From Bacteroidia bacterium (GTDB lineage Bacteria; Bacteroidota; Bacteroidia; J057): DNA of 64,000 bases. Every line of letters starts with the position of its first letter. Position 1 is the first letter of the stretch. This document shows positions 43,153-50,787 of the stretch, piece after piece. A program made the translations under genes and the position numbers. Where the stretch lies: the NCBI GenBank assembly GCA_030430575.1, contig JAUIKF010000010.1, positions 82,558 through 146,557 on the forward strand. The letters run 5' to 3'. The notes beneath the pieces were generated by a model. That model saw nothing but the letters and a program-made list of their open reading frames with translations, made no database searches and had not been told where the DNA came from.

Positions 43153-43179
43153 AAAAGTTCTGCTCCGTTTATTTGGAGT

Positions 43180-44025
43180 TTATATATCTGCTACCTCTTT
43201 TAGTAAACCCTTTTCCTTCAAACTTTTCATCACTTCCAATTTCGCTAAAGAAATTCTATTTTTATTACCTTTTCGATAGTTGTAAACTTCTTCAAAATGA
43301 ACCTTATACAATGCTTGATTTGCCTGTGGTCTAAATTGGTGAGGGTGTTTGGTTATTTGGTCTGTTAGGGCGTATAAATCAACATCTAATAAATATAAAC
43401 TTCCAATTGCCCTTGCAATCGCACCAACATTTGTGATTCTATCTGGCTCAACTTTATCATGAATTACCCTTAAAACTCTATCAATTTCTCTAATTCTATC
43501 TGCTGCATGGTCTGGTAAAGTATATTTCCCCTTTCTCAATGTTGCAGAAGAAGACCATTCTTTTTCTCCGTCTTTTATCCTGAACTGCCAAATTTGGAGT
43601 ATATAACCAATTTTCATGTGTTTACATTCGCCCAAAAGCATTTCAATTTTTTGGTATTCCTCAAATCCCCTATTTGCATAATGTCGTAGGTAATCTTCTG
43701 GTTTCCATTTCTCTTGGGATATGTTAAGCAATTGAATATCATCAATGTCAAGATTTTCACCAATAACAAAATAAATTGGAAACCCTAATTCCTTGCAAGC
43801 TAAAAATCTACCTTGTCCGTCATAGATTGTGTATTTTCCGTTATTTGGATTTACTTTTACCAGGATGGGAATGTAGGAAGTCAAATTCTTGATTTCAATT
43901 GAAGCCTTTACATTTTCAGAGTGTTTTGGGTCTCGATTAATGTCTGTAAGTTCAAACAGAGAATAGTCTTCAGTTCTTAGGATTTTTGTTTCCGAATCTT
44001 GGATTTTTTCTTTAGATTTAGTCAT
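43180..44025 (-). CDS. ParB-like nuclease-domain orphan (AT-rich)
   Basis: With the ATG at 44025 (MTKSKEKIQDS) the protein has 281 residues. Residues ~40-110 show the ParB/sulfiredoxin fold: YIPILVKVNPNNGKYTIYDG then QGRFLACKELGFPIYFVI. The remaining part is helical and basic. There is no ParA or parS-like neighbour, so plasmid partition is unlikely; other members of the fold act as nucleotide hydrolases, nucleases or DNA-modification partners. Base composition is clearly more A/T rich than its neighbours, and it sits between dispersed elements, which suggests acquisition. Its leader has three successive inverted repeats. Confidence 0.7.
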   Translation of the reverse strand: MTKSKEKIQDSETKILRTEDYSLFELTDINRDPKHSENVKASIEIKNLTSYIPILVKVNPNNGKYTIYDGQGRFLACKELGFPIYFVIGENLDIDDIQLLNISQEKWKPEDYLRHYANRGFEEYQKIEMLLGECKHMKIGYILQIWQFRIKDGEKEWSSSATLRKGKYTLPDHAADRIREIDRVLRVIHDKVEPDRITNVGAIARAIGSLYLLDVDLYALTDQITKHPHQFRPQANQALYKVHFEEVYNYRKGNKNRISLAKLEVMKSLKEKGLLKEVADI

Positions 44026-44052
44026 TATAAATTTATTTATGATATTAACAAT

Positions 44053-44136
44053 AGAAGTCAGAGGTACCATCTCTGGCTTCTTTTCTTTACAAAGAAATGA
44101 CCCTCCGAGTAATTAAGCAAATTACTCGGAAGATTT
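44053..44136 (-). promoter_or_regulatory. Leader with three inverted repeats upstream of the ParB-like gene
   Basis: Three consecutive hairpins precede the gene on the minus strand: CCGAGTAATT/AATTACTCGG (44105-44129), TTTCTTTACAAAGAAA (44083-44098) and GAAGTCAGAG/CTCTGGCTTC (44053-44079). The first has a T run to its right on the plus strand and can serve as a terminator there. They could be protein-binding sites or an attenuator. Confidence 0.55.
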
Positions 44137-44273
44137 TTTTAAAAAATATCTTTACGTAGATAAGTTGTCTCTCTTTCGAGTGTCCATTAAAATAATTCCC
44201 TCAATGCTTTATGGAATCATCCTGGCAGCTAAGCTACTTTTCTCTTGATGCTTTTTGAATGGTACAAAACACT

Positions 44274-44321
44274 AAGATTTACATCTGCCATCGCCTTCGG
44301 CGACGAGCAGATGTAAATCTT
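44274..44321. repeat. Perfect hairpin with 15-bp arms
   Basis: AAGATTTACATCTGC (44274-44288) and GCAGATGTAAATCTT (44307-44321) are exact inverted repeats. The 18-base loop holds a second small stem GCC-TTC-GGC. No gene lies directly beside it. Confidence 0.8.
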
Positions 44322-44410
44322 AATGCTACACGCAATGCGTATACACGCCCCACCAAAACACGATTATGGATAAATTTACCCTAATCAACGTAACCTACCC
44401 CCCCCACACC

Positions 44411-44621
44411 CATAGGCGTTCGGTTAAGGGACTTGGTCACGTCCCTTTGTTTCGGAACACCCTCCCCGCACAAGGCCCGGTTCCCTCAAGGGAACCGACG
44501 CGCAAGACCAGAAAATCCCTTTCTGGTCCTGCGGGAAAACCCCTTGAGGGGTTGGGGATATGTGCGATTGGGGTGTTACTACGCGAATAATGCCCCATTT
44601 TTCCTTAACCGAACGCCCATG
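44411..44621. repeat. Structured element B (terminal inverted repeats plus multi-hairpin core)
   Basis: The ends CATAGGCGTTCGGTTAAGG (44411-44429) and CCTTAACCGAACGCCCATG (44603-44621) match at 18 of 19 positions. Inside, AACACC pairs with GGTGTT (44456-44461 with 44572-44577), CGCACA with TGTGCG (44467-44472 with 44561-44566), GGTTCCC with GGGAACC (44479-44496), GACCAGAAA with TTTCTGGTC (44506-44528) and AACCCC with GGGGTT (44538-44553). The core parallels element A at 26313-26511. Confidence 0.8.
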
Positions 44622-44632
44622 CCCCCCACACA

Positions 44633-45757
44633 TCACCTCAAATCAAGCCATACCTGCGCAGCTATCGCTTCCTGTTCAGCGGGCAAAGGGTAAATGCCCG
44701 GTGCTGGTTGATCATCCAGGAGCAGCGGTACAAGCATGATCAACTCCGAAAAGAGGAATTCGACAATTTCGTCGGGTACGCTGGCGCCCGTAAAATTGAC
44801 GGGAAACCCTTTATTCACTAGAAATAGGGTGCGTTGGTCGGCTAATTCAAACGCCTCAACATGGGGATGCACTGACTCAATACGGTTCGTGCAGCTGTGT
44901 AGATAGGCGAGGTCGATCTCATGATCCTTCGAAGCTCCACTTGCGATAAAGCATCGATGCGGAAGGGAATCGATAAGGGCTGCGTTGATAGACTGGCTGC
45001 CAGTAGCACCGATTACGATGGCTGGGTTCACTTTTTCATCAAACGATTGCAAGGCGGTGAAGCCGTCGACGGTAGCTTCGACACATTTGATCACATCCTT
45101 GTCATATACTGACACTTGTAAGCCCCGTTGATCCAGGCTAAGGGCCGTGCCTTTTCCGACCCAGCCATACCCCAAGACGAGCGCTTGGCGACCTACGGGA
45201 GAGTATCCAAGCTCTCTGAGGATCACATCGAGCGAACTGACAACAGCCTCGCCGACCATGCCCCCCTCTATTTGTTTAAGGCGGGTTTGTGCGCAGTTTA
45301 GTTGTGGGATTTTAAGTTCAGGCAAATTTTCCGCCACCCAAACTCCCTGTTTAGTGACTTCAATGGCGCCCGACACCAGCGGTATGTGTTGCGGGTGATC
45401 ATCATGCAGCGCTTTGATCGCATAGCCGCCCACCTCGTGAATAACAAGCTTCAAATCATTTTGCTCACAATGATCCAGGCATTCTCCCAAGGCCTGACTT
45501 ACAGCGCTTTGAAGATTCTCGTAAAAGGGCGTCAGCACCTTAATTCCAGCGGCTTCCAGCGAAGAAACAACGCTGGAAGACCCAGAATAACCAATCCCAA
45601 TCACCTGCAATATAGGCACGTATTGATGCAGCAGGAGCAGCAGCCTAAGCGTATCGGGGTATAGGTGTTGCACAACGATCTGTCGGGTGTTGGGATACGG
45701 TTTTAGGTTAATGCGGCGGGCAGTTTCGCCAAGGTAATCAGGGTGAAAAGACTTCAT
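44633..45757 (-). CDS. S-adenosylhomocysteine-hydrolase-like NAD-binding protein
   Basis: A 374-residue soluble protein, shorter than true AdoHcy hydrolases (about 430-480). The Rossmann motif is LGYGWVGKGTALSL near residues 194-207, followed by VSVYDKDVIKCVEATVDGF and VIGATGSQSIN, all in the order seen in AdoHcy hydrolases. The catalytic region differs: where those enzymes carry NVNDSVTKSKFDN, this protein reads NCAQTRLKQIEGG, so the key Lys and the Asp-Asn pair are not kept, and the DDGGDLT strand is replaced by HEVGGYA. It probably binds NAD but may not hydrolyse AdoHcy. It follows a methyltransferase gene by 6 bases, so the two form a cassette. Confidence 0.75.
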   Translation of the reverse strand: MKSFHPDYLGETARRINLKPYPNTRQIVVQHLYPDTLRLLLLLHQYVPILQVIGIGYSGSSSVVSSLEAAGIKVLTPFYENLQSAVSQALGECLDHCEQNDLKLVIHEVGGYAIKALHDDHPQHIPLVSGAIEVTKQGVWVAENLPELKIPQLNCAQTRLKQIEGGMVGEAVVSSLDVILRELGYSPVGRQALVLGYGWVGKGTALSLDQRGLQVSVYDKDVIKCVEATVDGFTALQSFDEKVNPAIVIGATGSQSINAALIDSLPHRCFIASGASKDHEIDLAYLHSCTNRIESVHPHVEAFELADQRTLFLVNKGFPVNFTGASVPDEIVEFLFSELIMLVPLLLDDQPAPGIYPLPAEQEAIAAQVWLDLR

Positions 45758-45763
45758 GGTATG

Positions 45764-46606
45764 CTAAACTGATTTGGGGGTTGCTACGATCAGAATATCA
45801 TTTGCCCAGGTATTTACCCAAGATAACTTGCCGATTAGTTTCGATAGGAACAAGTCAACTGGTTTAAACGGAGGCCATTCAAAAAACTTGCTGCGGAGGT
45901 ACGTAAATAGCTTGCCTAGCTTATTGGTAGGTTTATAGCTTTTAAACGCCATAGGCAGGTAAGGGATAACGGATAAATATCCAAATCCTGCCACCGATGA
46001 GATGTGAAAATGCTTGCCAATCAGTTGGCGCCACTCTTTTTGTGTCAGCCTTATTTTGTGCTCTGGATAGTGCAGATGCGCCAATTTGAATCGGTCCAAT
46101 CGATACATTTGAGGCAAGCTGATGATCAATTGGGTAGAAGGGCCGCAGAGCTTTGAGAGTTTTGACAGGATGTTGTCAAGTACCGCAGTATCTTCATGCA
46201 AGTGCTCCAGTACGTCAAGCAGCAATATGACATCTGGTTGCCAGGGGAGAAGTGGCGCGGCCTGATCCACGTGCATTAGGTCGACAACCGCATCAGGATG
46301 AAATTCGGGTTCGTAATCTACGCCAAAGTACTCATACTTCAGACCGAGTTCGGTGAGGTATCTTCTTGACACCTGCAGCCCACATCCAATATCGAGCACC
46401 CGAGGGTTTGTTGGCGCCAGCGCTTGGATTCGATCGCGAACGAGATGAAATTTGACGTGGTTAAATAAATTTTTGTCTTGGGTGTTGTTCAGTTGATTGA
46501 ACAAGTAAGGGGAGCGGATTACCGGTTTTGCGGTTAGGGTGTCAGCGGAAATGGGTTCTGCAGTCACCGGTACGGTGAGGGGCGGATGTGCGAGCTTCGT
46601 AGCCAT
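45764..46606 (-). CDS. Class I SAM-dependent methyltransferase (cassette partner)
   Basis: The ATG at 46606 gives 280 residues. Motif I is RVLDIGCGLQVSRRYL near residue 70, followed by FGVDYEPEFHPDAVVDL and the acidic VILLLDVLEHLHED segment (motif post II) typical of type 11/12 methyltransferases. The C-terminal ~100 residues are basic and have a hydrophobic, membrane-facing character (YLSVIPYLPMAFKSYK). It lies directly upstream of the AdoHcy-hydrolase-like gene, with 6 bases between stop and start, which implies joint translation. The product methylated is unknown; a lipid or saccharide is possible. Confidence 0.8.
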   Translation of the reverse strand: MATKLAHPPLTVPVTAEPISADTLTAKPVIRSPYLFNQLNNTQDKNLFNHVKFHLVRDRIQALAPTNPRVLDIGCGLQVSRRYLTELGLKYEYFGVDYEPEFHPDAVVDLMHVDQAAPLLPWQPDVILLLDVLEHLHEDTAVLDNILSKLSKLCGPSTQLIISLPQMYRLDRFKLAHLHYPEHKIRLTQKEWRQLIGKHFHISSVAGFGYLSVIPYLPMAFKSYKPTNKLGKLFTYLRSKFFEWPPFKPVDLFLSKLIGKLSWVNTWANDILIVATPKSV

Positions 46607-47098
46607 AATAAATGGTTCTTGTGTGAGAGGTGATACATGTGTAAGGATTATTGCTAAAAGCAATTAAGCGCAGCCGTTAGCTCTATACGGAGCAAAGACT
46701 ATTGGGTTGTCGGTGCTGCTATATGCTACTCGCTATGATATAGCTGGCTTCACGCAACCCATAGGCGTTTAATGGGGATGAATTACCCTATATGCCCACA
46801 CTCCCCTTCGGCAGGCGTTCGACTGAGCTCACGCCGAAGTCTCAGGGCAGAGAATTCCAGAAATACAGCCCAGTATAAAGGTTCAATGGTTGAGTCCACT
46901 CCAGGAACTCCTTTTTAAAAGAGTTTGCCTTATTGCGACGGGTTGAAACCCAGTCGCAATAGTAAAAAATGACAGCCAAAGAACTATTGCGACTGGACTT
47001 TAGTCCGTCGCAATCAAGGGAAAAGTCAAATTTGACTTTTTGGAGTGGACTCATGGTTCAATTGATATAGCCCACAATTGAACCCTTTAAACCTCCCC
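46607..47098. other. Intergenic stretch without a recognised gene
   Basis: No gene is recognised. It holds ACCCATAGGCGTT (46757-46769), which is also present at 44408-44420 on the other side of the two-gene cassette, the 27-bp repeat beginning GCGTTCGACTGAGCTCACG (46815-46841) and the long palindrome at 46891-47053. Confidence 0.6.
46891..47053. repeat. Full TGAGTCCACTCCA palindrome with internal hairpins
   Basis: TGAGTCCACTCCA (46891-46903) and TGGAGTGGACTCA (47041-47053) are perfect 13-bp terminal inverted repeats. Inside, TTGCGACGGGTTGAAACCC-type and GGACTTTAGTCCGTCGCAA segments, and AAGTCAAATTTGACTT, form hairpins. A left-half copy lies after the symporter gene at 41352-41414. Confidence 0.85.
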
Positions 47099-47995
47099 CT
47101 ACCTCCCAAATGAATCATAATACGCCTCTGCATGCGCTTCATAGCGCTTTAGGAGATCGATATTCTCCTTTTCCAGGCTCGTGAGCATACTACGTACATC
47201 CGTCACCAGCGGCATATAACAGTCCACATAGCGGTCAAAGATGTACCTGACCTTGCGGTTTTTGAAAGAGTAGCCGTGGCGAGCGTAGATGGAATTGCGC
47301 ATGATCTCCAGATCGCCTTTGTACATGTTTTCAATATCTTCCTTTTTGAGGCGGTCTTTGGAGGGGTTAAAAGCATACACATCTTCTGTCAAAAATTCTC
47401 CCTCCATTTCATCCAAATTGGGATCTGTATTGTAAAGGCTTGCCCATGAAATGTCTTCTGGAAGCTCCTGATTGGGGTCGTATTCGAAGGTGCGCTTTTT
47501 TAAGTGAAATTCTCTTTCAGACACAGCAAGGTTGGTATCATTTGCTACCCATGTTCCGACTAATCCTGTCGAATAGTAGGGATTCCAAATAAAGGAAAAT
47601 ACTCCATCATACCTGTCATCTCCGGGTTCTGCGACTCTTACCGTATATTCTTCATCCTTTTTTACATATACGCCCGAAAATGGTCGTGAATTTCCTGCTA
47701 CTACACTATGCCCTTTGACAATCCCATCTTCGAAATACTCAAGTGCAATCGTGATTTTATTGGAAAATGACGGTGCTTTATGCTCATCATATTTCAACGC
47801 GTCAAAGTCCCCTACAAAATAGCTGATGGCTTGAAGTCTAAAATCACTTTCAGATTCGAAAGGAGCGGGCGGTTTATCAGTTGTTTCTTCTGAAGTTTCA
47901 GAAAGAGAAGCTGCCTGCTGAGTGCTCTCTTTTTCATTGGCACAGGAAAAGAGGAAAAAGGCCGTGAGAACGAGGAGAAAAAATGGTCGTTTCAT
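47099..47995 (-). CDS. YARHG-domain lipoprotein
   Basis: A 298-residue lipoprotein; the lipobox FLFSC puts the lipidated Cys at residue 18. After an Ser/Glu-rich linker and an unassigned beta-rich domain (~50-205) comes a YARHG domain near residues 215-290: LEIMRNSIYARHGYSF with the conserved YARHG and NRKVRYIFDRYVDCYMP. YARHG domains are extracytoplasmic and often occur on surface lipoproteins. The ATG overlaps the stop of the upstream gene (ATGA), so the two are translationally coupled. Confidence 0.85.
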   Translation of the reverse strand: MKRPFFLLVLTAFFLFSCANEKESTQQAASLSETSEETTDKPPAPFESESDFRLQAISYFVGDFDALKYDEHKAPSFSNKITIALEYFEDGIVKGHSVVAGNSRPFSGVYVKKDEEYTVRVAEPGDDRYDGVFSFIWNPYYSTGLVGTWVANDTNLAVSEREFHLKKRTFEYDPNQELPEDISWASLYNTDPNLDEMEGEFLTEDVYAFNPSKDRLKKEDIENMYKGDLEIMRNSIYARHGYSFKNRKVRYIFDRYVDCYMPLVTDVRSMLTSLEKENIDLLKRYEAHAEAYYDSFGR

Positions 47996-48633
47996 TGTTT
48001 GAGTTTTAAGATGATAAGTTCAGCGATCAATAAGTTGAGGACCCAGCCGAGCCAGGCCACGATGAGGTAGACGTCCATGGGTTTGGGGTGAAATAAGGCC
48101 ACGAGGCCAAATTTCCAAGCCCTGAGCGTGATGGCCGAAAGGGCCAACGCGAAGCTTCGGATCATAAAGAAACGATGCTGTCGGTAGTTTCTATTCTTAA
48201 TGGCTCGGACGGCCATGATAGTGGTATACACCCATAAGACCGCAAGCAGACAGAAGGCGATCTGCGAACTGAGTCCGCCATTAGCATACACCCCTATCAC
48301 CAATCCCGACGGCCCCGCCAGTAACACCACAGTCACTACATACACCCAGCCGCCCATGCGATGTACTTTGGCATACTTCCGCCGTATCCATCCCGAAAAC
48401 TGCGTAAAACCCGCCAGGAGGCAAAATATCGCCGAATACACATGGACAAAAAAGGCCACTTGGTAATGCCAGTAGCCGATGTAGTCTTGCTTAATCCGCA
48501 AGAAAGCGACATCCGTATCCAGGGGGAGGTATTGTAAGGTGATGCCCAGCATCAGCCAGCAGAAATAGGCAAAGACTGCTAAGAGTAAGCTCAGCAAGAG
48601 GAATCGAGTGATTTGTAGCTTGGTAGATTTCAC
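47992..48633 (-). CDS. DUF2306 membrane protein
   Basis: A likely GTG at 48633 (VKSTKLQITRFLLLS) gives 213 residues with about six membrane helices; no ATG lies near. A TTG further upstream (48726) would add 31 residues that look non-native. Segments HYQVAFFVHVYSAIFCLLAG, KVHRMGGWVYVVTVVLLAG and YRQHRFFMIRSFALALSAI match the DUF2306 pattern, with His residues in membrane context. The function of the family is not known. It overlaps the YARHG gene by 4 bases (ATGA). Confidence 0.75.
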   Translation of the reverse strand: MKSTKLQITRFLLLSLLLAVFAYFCWLMLGITLQYLPLDTDVAFLRIKQDYIGYWHYQVAFFVHVYSAIFCLLAGFTQFSGWIRRKYAKVHRMGGWVYVVTVVLLAGPSGLVIGVYANGGLSSQIAFCLLAVLWVYTTIMAVRAIKNRNYRQHRFFMIRSFALALSAITLRAWKFGLVALFHPKPMDVYLIVAWLGWVLNLLIAELIILKLKQ

Positions 48634-48816
48634 AGAATAGTTCCCAAAATAAAAAGAAAAACAATCAATTGCTTCATTAGGAACGGGCAAGGTTGCGAAT
48701 AAGGAAAAGCAGTAGAAAACTGTCAATGACCCAAAAATACCTAACAGATTTTCTTCAATCTGTTAGGTATTCAACTGCCACCCATCGATCAAAACGCCTT
48801 TTTACCTCCCCCTTTT

Positions 48817-49362
48817 TTACACAAATTCCCCTGCCTCATAAGAAAAATCACCCGGCCTCAACGACAGCTCCCGCACCTCCACGACCCACGCAGTCTTGAT
48901 ATATGGCAAAGTCGCTTGTATGGATTCATAGGGTTCTAGGCTGAGTGGGTTTATGCTAAAAAGCGCCTCAATTGTAGCTGAGGAGATGGTTGGCGGCCCA
49001 TCTTTCGCCATCGTATGCTGGTCCAAAATGTCATTCCATGGCCCATAATTGCTGAGCAACGCCAAGTGATCTGGGCATTCCAATTCTATCGTTTTGACCC
49101 CTGCCTCAAGCTCCAGGTCGCTCAAAAGATTGCGCGCCGTACTGAGCGTAGGCGCTTGTCCCAATTTCCCGCAAGAATGCCAGGCCCAGATCGGTGCATT
49201 TCCTTCACATGGAATCCCCCGCTGTTCCATTTGCTCACTGATCCAATGGTAGGCAGACTTCCATTTATCATGATCTCGATAGCGATCCCAGCGGGCGGTT
49301 AGGATGCCATTTTGCTCCAGTTCTTGAATGGAGGTGATCGATTGGAAAGTCCAGAGGCGCAT
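48817..49362 (-). CDS. DUF3841 family protein
   Basis: A 181-residue soluble protein that opens MRLWTFQSITSIQELEQNG, matches the DUF3841 pattern through WISEQMEQRGIP, APIWAWHSCG and LELECPDHLALLSNYGPWN, and ends near the acidic tail. The family is widespread in bacteria, has no assigned function, and looks like a cytoplasmic adaptor. It is monocistronic, with a CACAGATT palindrome upstream of its start (49381-49516). Confidence 0.85.
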   Translation of the reverse strand: MRLWTFQSITSIQELEQNGILTARWDRYRDHDKWKSAYHWISEQMEQRGIPCEGNAPIWAWHSCGKLGQAPTLSTARNLLSDLELEAGVKTIELECPDHLALLSNYGPWNDILDQHTMAKDGPPTISSATIEALFSINPLSLEPYESIQATLPYIKTAWVVEVRELSLRPGDFSYEAGEFV

Positions 49363-49380
49363 GGGGGGATTTTCAGTTTG

Positions 49381-49516
49381 TCGAGAAATTTAGTGGAATG
49401 CTCACTTTACCCCAAATTTCACCACGGATTACACAGATTTACACGGATTAAAGAAGAAAATCTGTGGAAATCTGAGGAATCTGTGGTTTTCTTACTTCTT
49501 CCACTAAAATCCTCGA
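49381..49516. repeat. CACAGATT-family palindrome, best preserved copy
   Basis: The ends TCGAGAAATTTAGTGGAA (49381-49398) and TTCCACTAAAATCCTCGA (49499-49516) are inverted repeats. The interior carries ACCACGGATTACACAGATT and its counterpart AATCTGTGGAAATCTGAGG, ATCTGTGGT. Other copies are at 4109-4215 and around 57.4-58.4 kb. Confidence 0.8.
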
Positions 49517-49527
49517 TGAACCTATTT

Positions 49528-50748
49528 TCAATCCATAAACATAAATTTCCCATCTGCTCGTACCTGCCCTTCGAAAAGTAGCTGAAAAAAATAAACTCCA
49601 CTAGGCAGAGATTTTCGCTCAATGACGATCGCTTCCTCCCTTACCCCCTCGTAATTAGCCCATGTTTTACCCAATCCGTCATACACCAACAGCTGAAAGG
49701 GCAAATGATGTGGATTGGGGAAGGAAAGGGTAAGGGCTTCACGTGCAGGATTGGGGGAAAGGGTGGTAGGCAAATAAGCGAATGCAGATTCAACCGCAGT
49801 AGCGCTCATATTCTCCCAATGGATGGAATACAACTTTCGTTTCACATGGTCAAATACAATGCTATGAAGGTTGTCTATGATCCCGAGGGGAAGCATAAAC
49901 ACATTGGAAATCAGGTTCCCGGTAGCTATATCGAGGGTCGTAATAAAATAGCCTCCCTCGTCAGCGCTGCTGTACATAAAGATATATTCCTGATGCAAGG
50001 TGTCTATGGTCGCATTGCCATTCCCACTGGCATGGATCGTGCCATTGCCTATGCGTTGGAGCAATCCTGTAGCAGGGTCTATCCGCACCAGAAAAAATCG
50101 TTGTAGGGTATTGTCCCGCAAAAGCCCGTATAGGCGACCGCTACTGCTTTCGAAAGAGAAGTGGATCAGGGCCTCGTCAGGGGCCAGGGATAAAAATGGG
50201 CTGGATACCACGCTGCCGTCTAAAGCATTGATGGTGTACAATAGATCTGATGGAGGCGAACTGGAGGGGGATCGGAAATAGAAGAGATGGTTTTTTTGAT
50301 CAAATGCGCTGAACGTGGCTGCGTACAAGCCTGACCCTGGAATAGGCATTCCCAAAGTGTCGTAAGCGCCAGTACTGGGGTTGATAGATACAAAATACCT
50401 GACGCCATTCGGATTGTCTTGCGCTAGGCCGTACAGCTTTTGGGTAGTATTGGCAAAATGGAAATGGCTGAGGGGGAGAGGATTGCTGATCAAGGGGCTA
50501 TCGACGATGGCACCGTTGGCCGTATTGATGGCATATAGTCGCCTATCGGGTAAGGCACTCGGGAACATGAAGGTGCCAGTAGTTTCATTATAGGCCCTGT
50601 CTCCAGGGTAGATGTAGGTAATATCTCCGATCTTGGGCCCTGTCTTGGTGAAGGAACTATCCAATCGATTGAGTTCTACAACAAATTCTCCTTGGGCAAA
50701 GCTGGCAAGGACAGATAAGCATAAAATGAGAGAAAAGAGATTTTTCAT
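49528..50748 (-). CDS. Secreted T9SS protein with propeller-like repeats 1
   Basis: A 406-residue protein with signal peptide MKNLFSLILCLSVLASFA. The middle has recurring YAINTANGAIVDSP, YFVSINPSTGAYDTLGM, YTINALDGSVVSSP and VRIDPATGLLQRIG strands, consistent with a beta-propeller of six or seven blades. The C-terminal ~80 residues form a T9SS domain: TTLSPNPAREALTLS, LLVYDGLGKTW, SGVYFFQLLFEG. It is extracellular. The next T9SS gene lies 40 bp away on the same strand, so they may be co-transcribed. Confidence 0.85.
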   Translation of the reverse strand: MKNLFSLILCLSVLASFAQGEFVVELNRLDSSFTKTGPKIGDITYIYPGDRAYNETTGTFMFPSALPDRRLYAINTANGAIVDSPLISNPLPLSHFHFANTTQKLYGLAQDNPNGVRYFVSINPSTGAYDTLGMPIPGSGLYAATFSAFDQKNHLFYFRSPSSSPPSDLLYTINALDGSVVSSPFLSLAPDEALIHFSFESSSGRLYGLLRDNTLQRFFLVRIDPATGLLQRIGNGTIHASGNGNATIDTLHQEYIFMYSSADEGGYFITTLDIATGNLISNVFMLPLGIIDNLHSIVFDHVKRKLYSIHWENMSATAVESAFAYLPTTLSPNPAREALTLSFPNPHHLPFQLLVYDGLGKTWANYEGVREEAIVIERKSLPSGVYFFQLLFEGQVRADGKFMFMD

Positions 50749-50787
50749 GATATTGGGGTTGGAAGGTGAAAAATGAAATACTACAGG

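Noticed and set aside
42630..43179. Possible tRNA or small gene between SDR and ParB-like genes
   Set aside because: No cloverleaf with a GTTCGA-type T arm was seen, and no frame has a convincing start or pattern.
44366..44693. Short frames across element B
   Set aside because: They run through hairpins and repeats and have no family match by eye. The similarity between frames in elements A and B comes from the shared DNA core.
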